NCBI GenBank assembly: GCA_009746045.1
Contig: RPFO01000655.1
Location: forward strand, 15,001-55,000
Reading direction: 5' to 3'
Source: Mesostigma viride
Lineage: Eukaryota; Streptophyta; Mesostigmatophyceae; Mesostigmatales; Mesostigmataceae
DNA length: 40,000 nt
Below the pieces are notes generated by a model. That model was not told where the DNA came from. It made no database searches and saw nothing but the letters and a program-made list of their open reading frames with translations. Positions 17,540 through 25,782 of the stretch are shown here, one piece after another. The translations under genes were made by a program, and so were the position numbers. Every line of letters starts with the position of its first letter. Position 1 is the stretch's first letter.

Positions 17540-18120
17540 CTTGCGTGTCATGCGCAAAGGCATGCCACGGAGTACTATGCTAATCTCATTAGAAAAACAA
17601 TTACACAAAAGTTTAAACAAATATCGTCTGCATCATCCCCCAACCGTTAATAAGCACTAGATGGGGATGTAATCCTCATCCGAGCTGTCCTCTACTGTAA
17701 TGGCAGACGAGGCGGTAGTGTAGCGGCTATCCTCAGGACCAATAACCTCCACCTGCGGACTTCTACCCTGGCTAGCAACGGGCCGCGGGGCCCGTGGGGA
17801 GAAAACAGGAGCATACCCCTCGGGGAGGTGCTTATCCCATTTCTCCTTGTCAATCATGCGGGCGCGGAGTACGGATAGTCCCAGAAGCCCTGCATCTTCA
17901 AGCAGTTGTGTCACATAGGTCCGGGTCGCGCCGCGCCGGTGCCCGGCGCGCGCAAGTCTGCCAGTGGGTTGCGATGGGACAAGGGGACCCTGCCATAGGA
18001 GGAGGTGTCTACCTGGTTGGCCCGTCTTAAGCCCCCCGGCAGGGCCCACATCGGTATTCACCTGGTCTGTGCGGGCAAGATGGCCGGCAAAGAGGAGGCG
18101 GCGGTGTCGGATGGTATGGG
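17487..18120 (-). pseudogene. LINE-A 3' end, uninterrupted paralogue (empty site)
   Basis: The tail (about 54 bases of GTAA), 3' UTR and C-terminal coding region lie on the minus strand. The frame 17,657-18,061 gives 134 residues: a TGQPGRHLLLWQGPL segment, the basic GHRRGATR motif, a helical LLEDAGLLGL segment, KEKWDKHLPEGYAP, and the acidic end EDSSDEDYIPI. Basic motif then helix ending in W is the usual layout downstream of RT in LINE proteins. Function of this tail is not known to me. The sequence is continuous across 17,770-17,773, where the sister copy carries the Ty3/gypsy insertion. Homology continues to about 18,120 out of frame, so the coding part is 5'-truncated and shifted. Confidence 0.75.
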
Positions 18121-18157
18121 TGACAAGAGGGAGCTCGCAGTAGAGCTCGGCCCGGGC

Positions 18158-18370
18158 CTCTACTGTAGTGGCAGACGAGGTGTTAGTGTAGCGGCTATGG
18201 CCTCAGGGGCAATTAGAACCTGCACCTGTGGACTCCTACCCTGCATTCTAGCAATGGGCCGCGGGGCCCGTGCAAGGGGAGAAAACAGGAGAATGCCCCT
18301 AAGGAAGGTCACTTATCGCAGACGGCAGCCCATTTCTCCTTGTCTATCATGCGGACGCGGATCGAGCACA
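18158..18370 (-). pseudogene. LINE-A coding fragment, diverged
   Basis: A second, more diverged copy of the LINE-A C-terminal region (ctctactgtagtggcagacg through catttctccttgtc), with small indels that break the frame. It has no 3' UTR or tail of its own and joins the preceding copy head to tail, so it is a rearranged remnant. Confidence 0.65.
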
Positions 18371-18484
18371 GATAGATATCCATATCAGCGCCACTTGCGC
18401 TCATACTATTCATATTCATATTTGCGGGTGTTCCGAGCCTAGTGATTCGTCTTCGCCCATGCAAGAGGCTAGGTTTTAGTCAGG

Positions 18485-18590
18485 ATATTGTTGTGCGGAA
18501 ACCTTTTGCCACTCGGCTTCTAAGGTTCCGCACAATGTTACGAGCGATAACAGATTCGCTGGTCAACCAAAGTTAATGCGCGCGCCGGGT
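18485..18590. mobile_element. Foldback (MITE-like) element, copy 2 (partial)
   Basis: Contains the arm ttgtgcggaaaccttttgccac, the central ggttccgcacaa arm and the cagcga-type hairpin seen at 4,198-4,328. It lacks the distal end. It is preceded at 18,385-18,480 by the ATTCAT-associated sequence that also neighbours the first copy, so the two together may be one larger dispersed repeat. Confidence 0.5.
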
Positions 18591-18825
18591 ACGCCACCCG
18601 TTTGCCCGCCGCGCCGCGCCCTCAGTCCCGCAGTCCCGCACGCCACCCCCCCACGGCCCCTGAAGCCCCAAGGCCCAAAGGTTAGCCTTGCCCGGCGTGC
18701 ACGCCACACAGCGCTCACTTATACCCGGCCGCCCACGTAATTAATTAATTAATTAAACTCGTGCTCCCGTTGCATGGGGAGTCACGGAGCACCGAAGTGC
18801 TTTTAATCCCTCTGTGTGCACAACT
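18591..18825. other. Non-coding stretch
   Basis: A GC-rich part with repeated cccgcag/ccgccgcg words, then a short TTAA run (18,738-18,756). I see no gene or element. Confidence 0.4.
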
Positions 18826-18928
18826 ATTTGTTTAAACTTTTGTGTAATTATTTTTCTAATGAGATTAGCATAGTACTCCGTGGCATGCCTTTGCGCATGA
18901 CACGCAAGTACTTACTTACTTACTTAGT
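18826..18928 (+). mobile_element. LINE-A 3' UTR fragment with TTAC tail
   Basis: Matches the LINE-A 3' UTR from tttgtttaaacttttgtgtaatt to acacgcaagtac, followed by about five TTAC units. It abuts the 3' part of the C2 element and marks that element's truncation point. Confidence 0.75.
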
Positions 18929-19302
18929 GCACAACAGGAAGAAAGGGCAGAGACCCCCTTTCTCCTTCATGCCAGAGGCATGCCACAGCTGCAATCGGAC
19001 CCGATAAACGATCCGGCAAGATCTGTGGGTGCAATAAGACCCATGTGAGCATATCATAACAAGGGGCGTGGGCAAGTAATCTGAGCATAGCCATGCAGGA
19101 CGTAGCAGTTGTACCGCTTGGCCGGCCGGCTATCCACATCCCAACCGAGCTGGCGGCTGTGCTCCTTGGCCGCCTGGACCTGGGCATCGGACGCCTTGTA
19201 CCGATACACCTTATCCCACGGGATGAGATAGTCCCTATGCTCCCAGTGCACCTTCACCCGCCTATTATGCACCCAGTCCAAATCCACCACCATGCCTGGC
19301 CC
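18929..19302 (-). pseudogene. C2 copia-like element, integrase C-terminal part (downstream of the C1 insertion)
   Basis: The minus-strand frame ending at 19,054 continues the C2 integrase precisely where it was cut at 27,136. With one copy of the 5-bp duplication, the reading passes from GNRGQMQ into GPGMVVDLDW without a gap. The segment encodes the SH3-like C-terminal integrase module (VHNRRVKVHWEHRDYLIPWDKVYRY) and about 45 further residues. No protease, RT or RNase H follows before the LINE-A fragment at 18,928, so C2 is truncated and dead. Confidence 0.8.
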
Positions 19303-19307
19303 TTGCA
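19303..19307. repeat. Target-site duplication TTGCA (left)
   Basis: TTGCA precedes the left LTR of C1 and recurs at 27,136-27,140 after the right LTR. Five bases is the usual length for copia-type integrases. Confidence 0.9.
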
Positions 19308-19925
19308 GTTGTGAGTGTGAGAATGCCACGAATTCCACCATGGTTCTTGCAGGAATGTTGCCTTTATTAATAACAAGGAAACACAGACGTAAGTCACGTC
19401 ACTTCCAAGACTGCACGCAGCACAGACGACAGGGTCGCAGTGCCAAGAGAACGTGCACGCAAGAACTAGCGTCCCGGTGTGACCAAGTCACTCATATAGC
19501 TTGCTAGGGACGCGTCCAAGTATTCAGCTGCACTGTCACAGCTGAACTGTCAATCAATTGATTACACAGACTCTGGCACGCCTTTGGCGCGCAGATCTAT
19601 CAATTGTCCATACGGCTAGTCCTGTGGACCTATCCGTACACTAGTCAGCATCAATTGTCTCATAGGTCCTGGCGCGCTACAGTGCGCCTACCTATCAATT
19701 GACCATCAAGTCCTGTACAAGTCCTGTCAACGTCCTGCGGACTATCAAAGTGACACTTGTACATCCTGTGTCCGTACGCGCCCACAGTGGCGCGCCGGGT
19801 ACTGTCGGCACAGCCTAGGAAACGTCATAACTTTTACGTTCCTTAACCAAATGAGGCGTTCAAGGTGCCGTTGGAAAGAGCGTAACAATCTCTATCCATC
19901 TAACGTAAATCCTTTACGTTAACTC
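19308..19925 (-). repeat. C1 3' LTR
   Basis: On the plus strand it starts gttgtgag and ends gttaactc. It is CpG-containing throughout, unlike the element interior next to it. The short palindromic motif caattga/tcaattg recurs several times (near 19,550, 19,600, 19,652 and 19,695). No canonical TG...CA termini are present; the boundary rests on the target duplication and on the end of similarity to the other LTR. Confidence 0.9.
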
Positions 19926-19943
19926 CAATCCCTTCTTTTCTTT
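19926..19943 (-). promoter_or_regulatory. C1 polypurine tract
   Basis: On the minus strand AAAGAAAAGAAGGGATTG ends directly at the 3' LTR start (gagttaac). A purine run in exactly this position is the expected primer for plus-strand DNA synthesis, and it confirms the element's orientation. Confidence 0.8.
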
Positions 19944-20873
19944 AGGGATCACATCCCCTGCCAGGGACCCTTGAAGTAGCTTGAAATGTCCTTCACTCCA
20001 GCTTGAAGCTTGAACAGATGTCTTTAATGGCCATTGCCATTCCCCCAGCCTTTCTTTTAAGGAACTGGAAAAGAAACAGATCTGCCACAGGGAAAACCAT
20101 TCCATGAGAAATGGATAAAAACCTATGGAAGTGGCATTACAGAGTACCACCAGATATTAGAAGCACACAAAATTAAATACATACAGGTTAATTCTATGAG
20201 GTCTTCTCCAGGAATTAATCCCATCACCTCGGTAGAGCCTCCAGTACAATGACCTTCTGGCGGTGAGTTACATTAATCCCAGATACTAATCCCATAAAAC
20301 CCAGTACATATTCAATATAAGTACAATAAATCCATGACAATTAAAATACCACTTGACAAAGTAAGGCGTATTACAATAGTTTGCCTGTCATTCTCTCAAC
20401 AGGGGTCTATTGGCGCCCGTCTTACGGCGCCCGTCTACTTGCCAGATGGTAAACTGCCACAGCAAACAAATGACAAAATGAAACACATAGGCAACAATTA
20501 AATCCTGCCCTGGGGAACTAGGGAAGTCTGAACAGGCAAACACCTGAACAGGCCAGCTTGTAGAAACATAATACCAGGGAATCGAACCCCGCCCTATAAA
20601 CCCCAGAATAAAGGTTCCCAGACCATTGTGAGAGGTATGTACAAATATACATTTCTTTTAAAATAGAATACATGGTCTGTAATGGACCTGTCAACCTTGT
20701 GTAGTCAACAGCATGAACCCCAGCCAAAACCTGGCTGTATCCTGATTAAAATCAGAGTGAGTGTACCATGGTCCATGAGCCTTAGTACAGACTAAAATAC
20801 AGGTATTATGCCAGTCACAATGCTGACACTACCACACAATCTGCTCTCCAATGCCCTATAACCAGGCACCAGC
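19944..20873 (-). other. C1 non-coding 3' region
   Basis: About 930 bases between the RNase H stop and the polypurine tract. Only short ORFs without domains are found. A pol III B-box-like string (minus strand ggttcgattcc) lies near 20,580 but no tRNA fold is convincing. The long 3' region is noteworthy but I can assign no function. Confidence 0.5.
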
Positions 20874-21617
20874 TTAGACAGCTTGCTGAGATGGGTCCAT
20901 CAGAGACTGAAGAACCTTGTATTGCACTGCTGCCTTCTGCACTAGCTTGGTCAAAGCATCAGCAGGATTGTCAACCCCAGGGATATGCTCAATATTGGCC
21001 AAGGAGGACAACTCCTTAAGAAGGAGATAATCCAAGTCCCTACTTCTGGCCATCTGCCTGTGCACAAACTGCACCATCCCCATGGAGTCTGTTTTTAGAA
21101 GAGTGGTAACCTGAAGTGGCCAAGGAGTGTTAGAAGTCATCTGATGAAGCAACTCCTTCAGATAAAGGCTTGTGTGAATGCCTTCACAAATAGCCCTGCA
21201 TTCTGCCACATCACTGCTGACAGCCACCCGTTTGTGCAGGCGACTAAACCAGCTCACCAAACTCCCCAGGCCTTCCTGTCTGAGCACAAAGAGCCCTGCA
21301 GCCCTGCCCCTGACCTTGGAGACCTGCCTGCTGTCCATTGAGCTATCCACATACAGCTCCATGCAAATGGGTTGTGATAAATCCACTGCAGACAACAGAA
21401 TGCCAGATGAAGCCCTGACCTGATCAGCCACCTTGGCAGACCCTAGCTCCACCAGCATGTCATCAGGCAACCTGGCTATGACCATAAGGTCTGGCCTGGA
21501 AATGCCTGCCACCCAAGCAACCATGCCCCTCACCATGGGACACAGTGCCTGTGTGATGGTTGGAGGAAGCTTGCTAATGAGGGTCTCTTGATAATCATTG
21601 CCCCCCACCAGCAGCAT
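20874..21617 (-). CDS. pol: C1 pol, RT end and RNase H
   Basis: The C-terminal part of the C1 polyprotein. After the last RT residues it encodes a copia-type RNase H with the acidic residues in YVDSSMDS, VAECRAICEG and KTDSMGM, and the closing motif GVDNPADALTK typical of copia RNase H. RNase H removes the RNA strand of the RNA-DNA hybrid. The first codon is not an initiator: this frame continues from the preceding one through a run of seven C on the plus strand (21,626-21,632), where one extra base would join the frames. The stop at 20,874 is the natural end of pol. Confidence 0.85.
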   Translation of the reverse strand: MLLVGGNDYQETLISKLPPTITQALCPMVRGMVAWVAGISRPDLMVIARLPDDMLVELGSAKVADQVRASSGILLSAVDLSQPICMELYVDSSMDSRQVSKVRGRAAGLFVLRQEGLGSLVSWFSRLHKRVAVSSDVAECRAICEGIHTSLYLKELLHQMTSNTPWPLQVTTLLKTDSMGMVQFVHRQMARSRDLDYLLLKELSSLANIEHIPGVDNPADALTKLVQKAAVQYKVLQSLMDPSQQAV

Positions 21618-22135
21618 ACGCCACTCCCCCCCTTCTTCACCAGTGTGGCCTCCATGCCCACAAACAGCAGAGGCTCATTCTCCACCTGCCATTGCTCCCT
21701 ACCCAGAGGAAACTTGGACTTAATGATGGAGATCAGCTCCTTAAGCCACGACGTGGGAGCTATCAGATGTAGGTCATCCCCGTGCAGCGAAGCATACACT
21801 GGCAGGCCTTCCCATTGCCCCAGAAACAGACAGGGGTCTACAGGAGAGACCTTCAAGTTGCAATGCTCCTTCAGGAAACGGTTGAGAGTCTCCCTCCAGA
21901 TTATTGGACTTGACCTCAGGCCCTCCAGGCCCTTGAGGATTTTAAGGAACTCCGTGTGGATGTCCCTTTTCCATACAGCAGGCACCCTAACATAGAAAGG
22001 CGTCTTGCCCTCCCACTTTTCCTGTGCCACATCTGCATCCCCTCTAGAAATGCCCTCTTGAAGTCTACCACCACTGAGCCATAGTCCAAGCCCTTGTTGA
22101 GAAGGCCTAGAAATACACACAGCAGCAGCCTCCAA
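21530..22135 (-). CDS. pol: C1 pol, central RT segment
   Basis: The middle of the copia-type RT. About the first 30 codons of this frame are out of frame; the real sequence enters near 22,045 with GDADVAQEKW. It includes FYVRVPAVW, then the KILKGLEGLRSSPIIW helix (equivalent to KLxKALYGLKQAPRxW in copia), PCLF, and the catalytic pair in LHGDD (near 21,775). The usual copia motif is YVDD; here His-Gly precede the two Asp. The frame is left again near 21,630. Both joins are short G runs one base too short. Confidence 0.8.
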   Translation of the reverse strand: MEAAAVCISRPSQQGLGLWLSGGRLQEGISRGDADVAQEKWEGKTPFYVRVPAVWKRDIHTEFLKILKGLEGLRSSPIIWRETLNRFLKEHCNLKVSPVDPCLFLGQWEGLPVYASLHGDDLHLIAPTSWLKELISIIKSKFPLGREQWQVENEPLLFVGMEATLVKKGGSGVCCWWGAMIIKRPSLASFLQPSHRHCVPW

Positions 22136-24357
22136 GTATCATGCAACATGCCAGGGGTATACAACTCCTCAGCAGTGCACTCACCAGTACCCTTGAACTC
22201 ATTCAGCACTGGCCTGACATGTGGTACCTTGACCCCGTCCACCTCCTTCATCTTGATGACAAACTTGAGCTTGAGTAGACGTCGTGCAGGAGGCAGGTCA
22301 TTGACAGGTTCCACGCATTTCTTGGAGATCCAGTCCTCCCCAGATTTAATCAAACCCAGTGTGACCTGGGGACACATAATGGGAGAGGACATGAGCTTCA
22401 CCAGGCCTTGGTAGTTGATAGGGCTGTGTCCAGCAAGTGAGTGAGGACCAATGCCCAAACTGCTTGGATGACTAGCAGCTGGCAATATGAGGTCATCAAC
22501 CAAGGGCTCCTGCCCCTGGCACACTTGCACACGCTTAACCGACCTGGTTACTGCACGTGATAGGTGAGTGGTCCTGAAATTAATCAGTGGGACCTGACCA
22601 GCCCCTTCCTTAGTCAGGAGAGAGGACGTGATCACTACTCCATCCTGGCATAGGAAATTCTGCCCCAGAAGAGCAGGTCCTTGATAGCCCTCCAAGACAC
22701 AAAAAGCAGTGTCCTGTCCAAGGATAGGAATGAATACCTCACCCAGTACCTTCACGTGTACCCCGCCACTGAAGTCAGACACAAACTGATAGCTGGGTTC
22801 AGACATGCTGTACCCTGCTGCAGCCCTGGTCCCAATGATGGAAACCTGAGAATTAGTGTCTACCTCTAAGGCAGTGTCCAGCCCCAGATTGCCATGCCAC
22901 CTGAGCTTGGCTACCTTGGGCTGCTTCTTGGCCCTTTGTAGAGCCCCAATCAATCCAGCCAAACTTGTCCCCCTGGGCTTGGTTAGTGCCTTGGGCTTGA
23001 CAGTTGACTCCCCAGCTGTTGACCTTGCAGCCTGTTCAACAAGTACCTCTGCAACCTGGCCAGGGCTGACAGATTCCCCTGCAACAGATGTGGTCGTTGC
23101 GTCAGTGATGTCACCTGGGACCTGAAAATCCTGCAGATCCTGTGAGCCTTGTGCCTGACTGCCCTCATTCATCAGGTTAGGCTTGACATATGACCAACTC
23201 AGCCGGTGCACATGCTTTGGTTCGTCCTCCATGCTGACCAAGCATGCGTGGCTAGCTTCATCAACCTGGGTAACCACCCCAGGACTCCAGCTACCACGTT
23301 TGCCATAAAGGCTAGGTTCCTTCCAAGCTAGGACCTTCTGACCCACTTGTGGCTCCAGCATCTTCCAACCCCGGTCCTTCTCCCTCAGCTTGGCAAAGGT
23401 GACATGTGCAGCATGTTTCCAGCCCTCCAGCACATGTGGTGGGCACAGGCCATGATATAGACCCATTGGGCTGACAGCAACTCCATCATAGTAGAAGTTA
23501 ACCCTGCTGTTCAGCTGCTGCTCCACGTTCCTCAGCCATGCACTCCTGACAAGTGCAGGTGCAGACAAGGGTACCCAGTCTTCAGAGATGATCAATTTCT
23601 TGACCTCCTGGATTGCCCTCTCGATAGCACCCTGCTGCCCATGAGCCTCCCTAGGTGTAACCAGCAACTCAGGAAGGGTAGGATCACCCTTGAGATGCTG
23701 AAACTGCATGTCCACCTGGATCCTTGTGGTAGGAAACTTGGCTCTTACATTCTGCAGGGCAGCCAGCAAGTACCTGTTCTTCATAGAAGGTAAATGCTCC
23801 AGCACCTTGTATTTCGTGTACCTGTCCACGCACACCAACAGTTGCATGCCCCTGATGTGTTGGATATCACACTGCAGATCACCAATGCTCTGAGGTAGAG
23901 CTTTGGCATGTGATTTCCTGGGCTTGTTGGAGGACAACTGGCACTTACACCGTGAGGCAGCTTGCTGACACGCCTTAAGAAGGGGTGCCCTGCCCATACG
24001 GAAGGCAAAGTTGTTTGACAGAGAAGTGGCATGCCCAAACATGTTGTGGATTCGGGCACCCAACTCCTGGTACACAGAGGAAGCAGTCCCTGGCACAGTC
24101 AGGACTGTGCTGTCAGGTTGTCCAGCATCACCATGCTGACTTCCATCCTGTTCTGACTCAGAGCCTGAGTCACCCTGCTCATGCCCAACACCTGGACCGC
24201 CAGCAGGGACCACATGCATACCACCAGAGGCCTTCACACCCCTCTGTGGTTGTACATTGGTTTCTCTCAAAATGAGAGGTCCACCCTCGTGCCCAGCACG
24301 AGGATGCATGGGGTCAGACATTCTTACAGCTGCACCAGCTGTCAAGGACGTCTTCAT
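21916..24357 (-). CDS. pol: C1 pol, integrase - protease-like domain - RT start
   Basis: Residue numbers count from the ATG at 24,357, but the frame is open upstream to the TGA at 24,499. The order is: a pre-integrase zinc domain (His 104, His 109, Cys 137, Cys 139), integrase core (Asp 164, Asp 216, Glu 246), and a C-terminal integrase module (about 335-395, GQKVLAWKEPSLYGKRGSWSPG). A retropepsin-like domain follows (VDTNSQVSIIG at 499-509, PALLGQNFL at 561-569), then the RT start (LKLKFVIKMKEVDG, and VVVDFKRAFLEG with Asp 765). Copia elements normally have the protease before the integrase. The protease active triad reads Asp-Thr-Asn rather than Asp-Thr/Ser-Gly, so activity is uncertain. 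After residue 773 the frame is wrong, at a G run near 22,045. Confidence 0.85.
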   Translation of the reverse strand: MKTSLTAGAAVRMSDPMHPRAGHEGGPLILRETNVQPQRGVKASGGMHVVPAGGPGVGHEQGDSGSESEQDGSQHGDAGQPDSTVLTVPGTASSVYQELGARIHNMFGHATSLSNNFAFRMGRAPLLKACQQAASRCKCQLSSNKPRKSHAKALPQSIGDLQCDIQHIRGMQLLVCVDRYTKYKVLEHLPSMKNRYLLAALQNVRAKFPTTRIQVDMQFQHLKGDPTLPELLVTPREAHGQQGAIERAIQEVKKLIISEDWVPLSAPALVRSAWLRNVEQQLNSRVNFYYDGVAVSPMGLYHGLCPPHVLEGWKHAAHVTFAKLREKDRGWKMLEPQVGQKVLAWKEPSLYGKRGSWSPGVVTQVDEASHACLVSMEDEPKHVHRLSWSYVKPNLMNEGSQAQGSQDLQDFQVPGDITDATTTSVAGESVSPGQVAEVLVEQAARSTAGESTVKPKALTKPRGTSLAGLIGALQRAKKQPKVAKLRWHGNLGLDTALEVDTNSQVSIIGTRAAAGYSMSEPSYQFVSDFSGGVHVKVLGEVFIPILGQDTAFCVLEGYQGPALLGQNFLCQDGVVITSSLLTKEGAGQVPLINFRTTHLSRAVTRSVKRVQVCQGQEPLVDDLILPAASHPSSLGIGPHSLAGHSPINYQGLVKLMSSPIMCPQVTLGLIKSGEDWISKKCVEPVNDLPPARRLLKLKFVIKMKEVDGVKVPHVRPVLNEFKGTGECTAEELYTPGMLHDTWRLLLCVFLGLLNKGLDYGSVVVDFKRAFLEGMQMWHRKSGRARRLSMLGCLLYGKGTSTRSSLKSSRAWRA

Positions 24358-24498
24358 AGGAACCTGTACCTCTCCAGGTGACCTGGGGCCACACTGAACC
24401 TGGAGATCACCCTCTTGTTGCCCAGATATAAAATCTGCATTGGAGCACCTGGCCTCCCCCTTGGGTGAATTAAGGTGTGTAGGGGTTGCCTCAGACAG

Positions 24499-24501
24499 TC
24501 A
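24499..24501 (-). promoter_or_regulatory. In-frame gag-pol TGA, candidate readthrough stop
   Basis: Gag ends with CAG TGA CTG. The same frame then stays open for 47 codons and runs into the pol ATG at 24,357 and on through integrase. UGA followed by C (UGA CUR type) is a known leaky context. The related C2 element has a TGA in the same place. Readthrough would keep Pol at a fraction of Gag, as in gammaretroviruses. Confidence 0.5.
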
Positions 24502-25263
24502 CTGCTCCTTGTTGTCTTCTTGCTGACTGCCCTTTGAAGGCTGGCCTGCCTGGGACTTGTTGTTGTTCTTCTTGTTGTTGTTGTTGTTATTCTTGTTGCT
24601 GCCCTGGCCCTGGGACTTCTTGAAGCTGGGACACTCCTTCTTGATGTGCCCCCACCCCTTGCACAGGTAGCATTGTATCTTGGACTTGCCCTGGCCACTG
24701 CCCCCATTGTCAGACGCGTTGCCCTGCTTGGGCTGACCACCCACCCGCCTGAACACCGACTTGGAGTGTGACCTCCTGTCAGAATCAGGTGAATGATCTC
24801 CCTTGCGCTTGTTATGGTTGCCCCTACGCCCTCCTTGGCTTCGGTCAGCCTCAGACGTCTTGGAGCCACCCTGGGTACGCCCGCCTGCCTGGGTAGCCTT
24901 CACTGCTGGCACTCCACCCTCAAACAGCTCCTCTGCCTCGAGTGCTTGTTTAATGATGACCTTGTAGGCCTTCAGGGTAGAGTGTGGGGCACACATGACT
25001 TTTAAGGAGCCACGTGTCGCCTTATCCAGCCCAGAAACCTTGAGCCAGTTGGTTAGGGCTATGTTATCAGCGACATTAAAGCCGTGAGCCCTGCCCTCCT
25101 CAACCATCTTACAATAGTTGAGAAAGTTCTGGATCAGGTCCCCCTTGACCTCCCACCCTTGATACTTGTCCTGCCAATGGATGCCGACCTTCTTGCGTTG
25201 GTCTTCCAGCAGCTCCTTCAGCTCAGCCACGTACAGTGCCCAGGCCTTATTGGCCTTTTGCAC
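24499..25263 (-). CDS. gag: C1 Gag, main part with zinc knuckle
   Basis: The capsid-like helical part (KANKAWALYVAELKELL onward, through LNYCKMVEEGRAHGF and ALEAEELFEGG) resembles copia Gag. A basic Ser/Gly/Arg region follows, then a single CCHC knuckle CYLCKGWGHIKKEC (CX2CX4HX4C) that should bind element RNA, and an Asn/Lys-rich tail (long AAC/AAT runs near 24,560-24,600). The given start is a GTG codon shortly after a frameshift, not a real start. Upstream the protein continues in another frame, joined at an A run near 25,255. Confidence 0.8.
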   Translation of the reverse strand: MQKANKAWALYVAELKELLEDQRKKVGIHWQDKYQGWEVKGDLIQNFLNYCKMVEEGRAHGFNVADNIALTNWLKVSGLDKATRGSLKVMCAPHSTLKAYKVIIKQALEAEELFEGGVPAVKATQAGGRTQGGSKTSEADRSQGGRRGNHNKRKGDHSPDSDRRSHSKSVFRRVGGQPKQGNASDNGGSGQGKSKIQCYLCKGWGHIKKECPSFKKSQGQGSNKNNNNNNKKNNNKSQAGQPSKGSQQEDNKEQ

Positions 25264-25315
25264 TCCCTGGTTAGGTCCTTAATCTGGTCAGTACACTTGC
25301 CAAAAGTGCTACTTC

Positions 25316-25615
25316 CTATCCAGATTTGATAGTAATTTGTACCACCGTACAAGCTAGGGAACCCTTCCAATCCTCCACAAACTCTTCAGCCTGCTTAGGC
25401 TTGGAGTCTGAGGTTACAGGCTGCAGCTGATTGACAATTAAAAGACCCTGTGTGGTAAGATCAAAGCCATGAACAGCTTGTGCATTATTATTATTGTGAG
25501 GAAGGTTGGTAATCTCTCCGGTAAGCCCCACGTCATCTACGTGAGCGGTTCCACTACCAGCACCCCCATTATTATTCCCACTGGCTGGACCCTTGCTACG
25601 GCGTCCCTCAGCCAT
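25316..25615 (-). CDS. gag: C1 Gag, N-terminal part
   Basis: Begins with ATG at 25,615 (MAEGRRSKGPASGNNN), Gly/Asn-rich, then a short helical region (AEEFVEDWKGSLACTVVQ). It stops at 25,316, but the next frame continues sensibly (IGSSTFGKCTDQIKDL) into the rest of Gag if one base is added near 25,320. I take this as the true Gag N-terminus. The linking frame covers only about 20 codons between two single-base shifts. Confidence 0.65.
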   Translation of the reverse strand: MAEGRRSKGPASGNNNGGAGSGTAHVDDVGLTGEITNLPHNNNNAQAVHGFDLTTQGLLIVNQLQPVTSDSKPKQAEEFVEDWKGSLACTVVQITIKSG

Positions 25616-25782
25616 CCTGCACTACCAGCTATTCAAAGAACACCTTAGCAAAGCAGCAGAAAATATGTACAAAATTTGTGTCGCCACTGCCGCCTGCGCC
25701 GGTGTCGCTGCCGCCCCCGCGAATTGCCGCTGAAAATTCGACAAAAAAATGTCGACGAGTACTGCAAAGAAAATTAGGCCGA

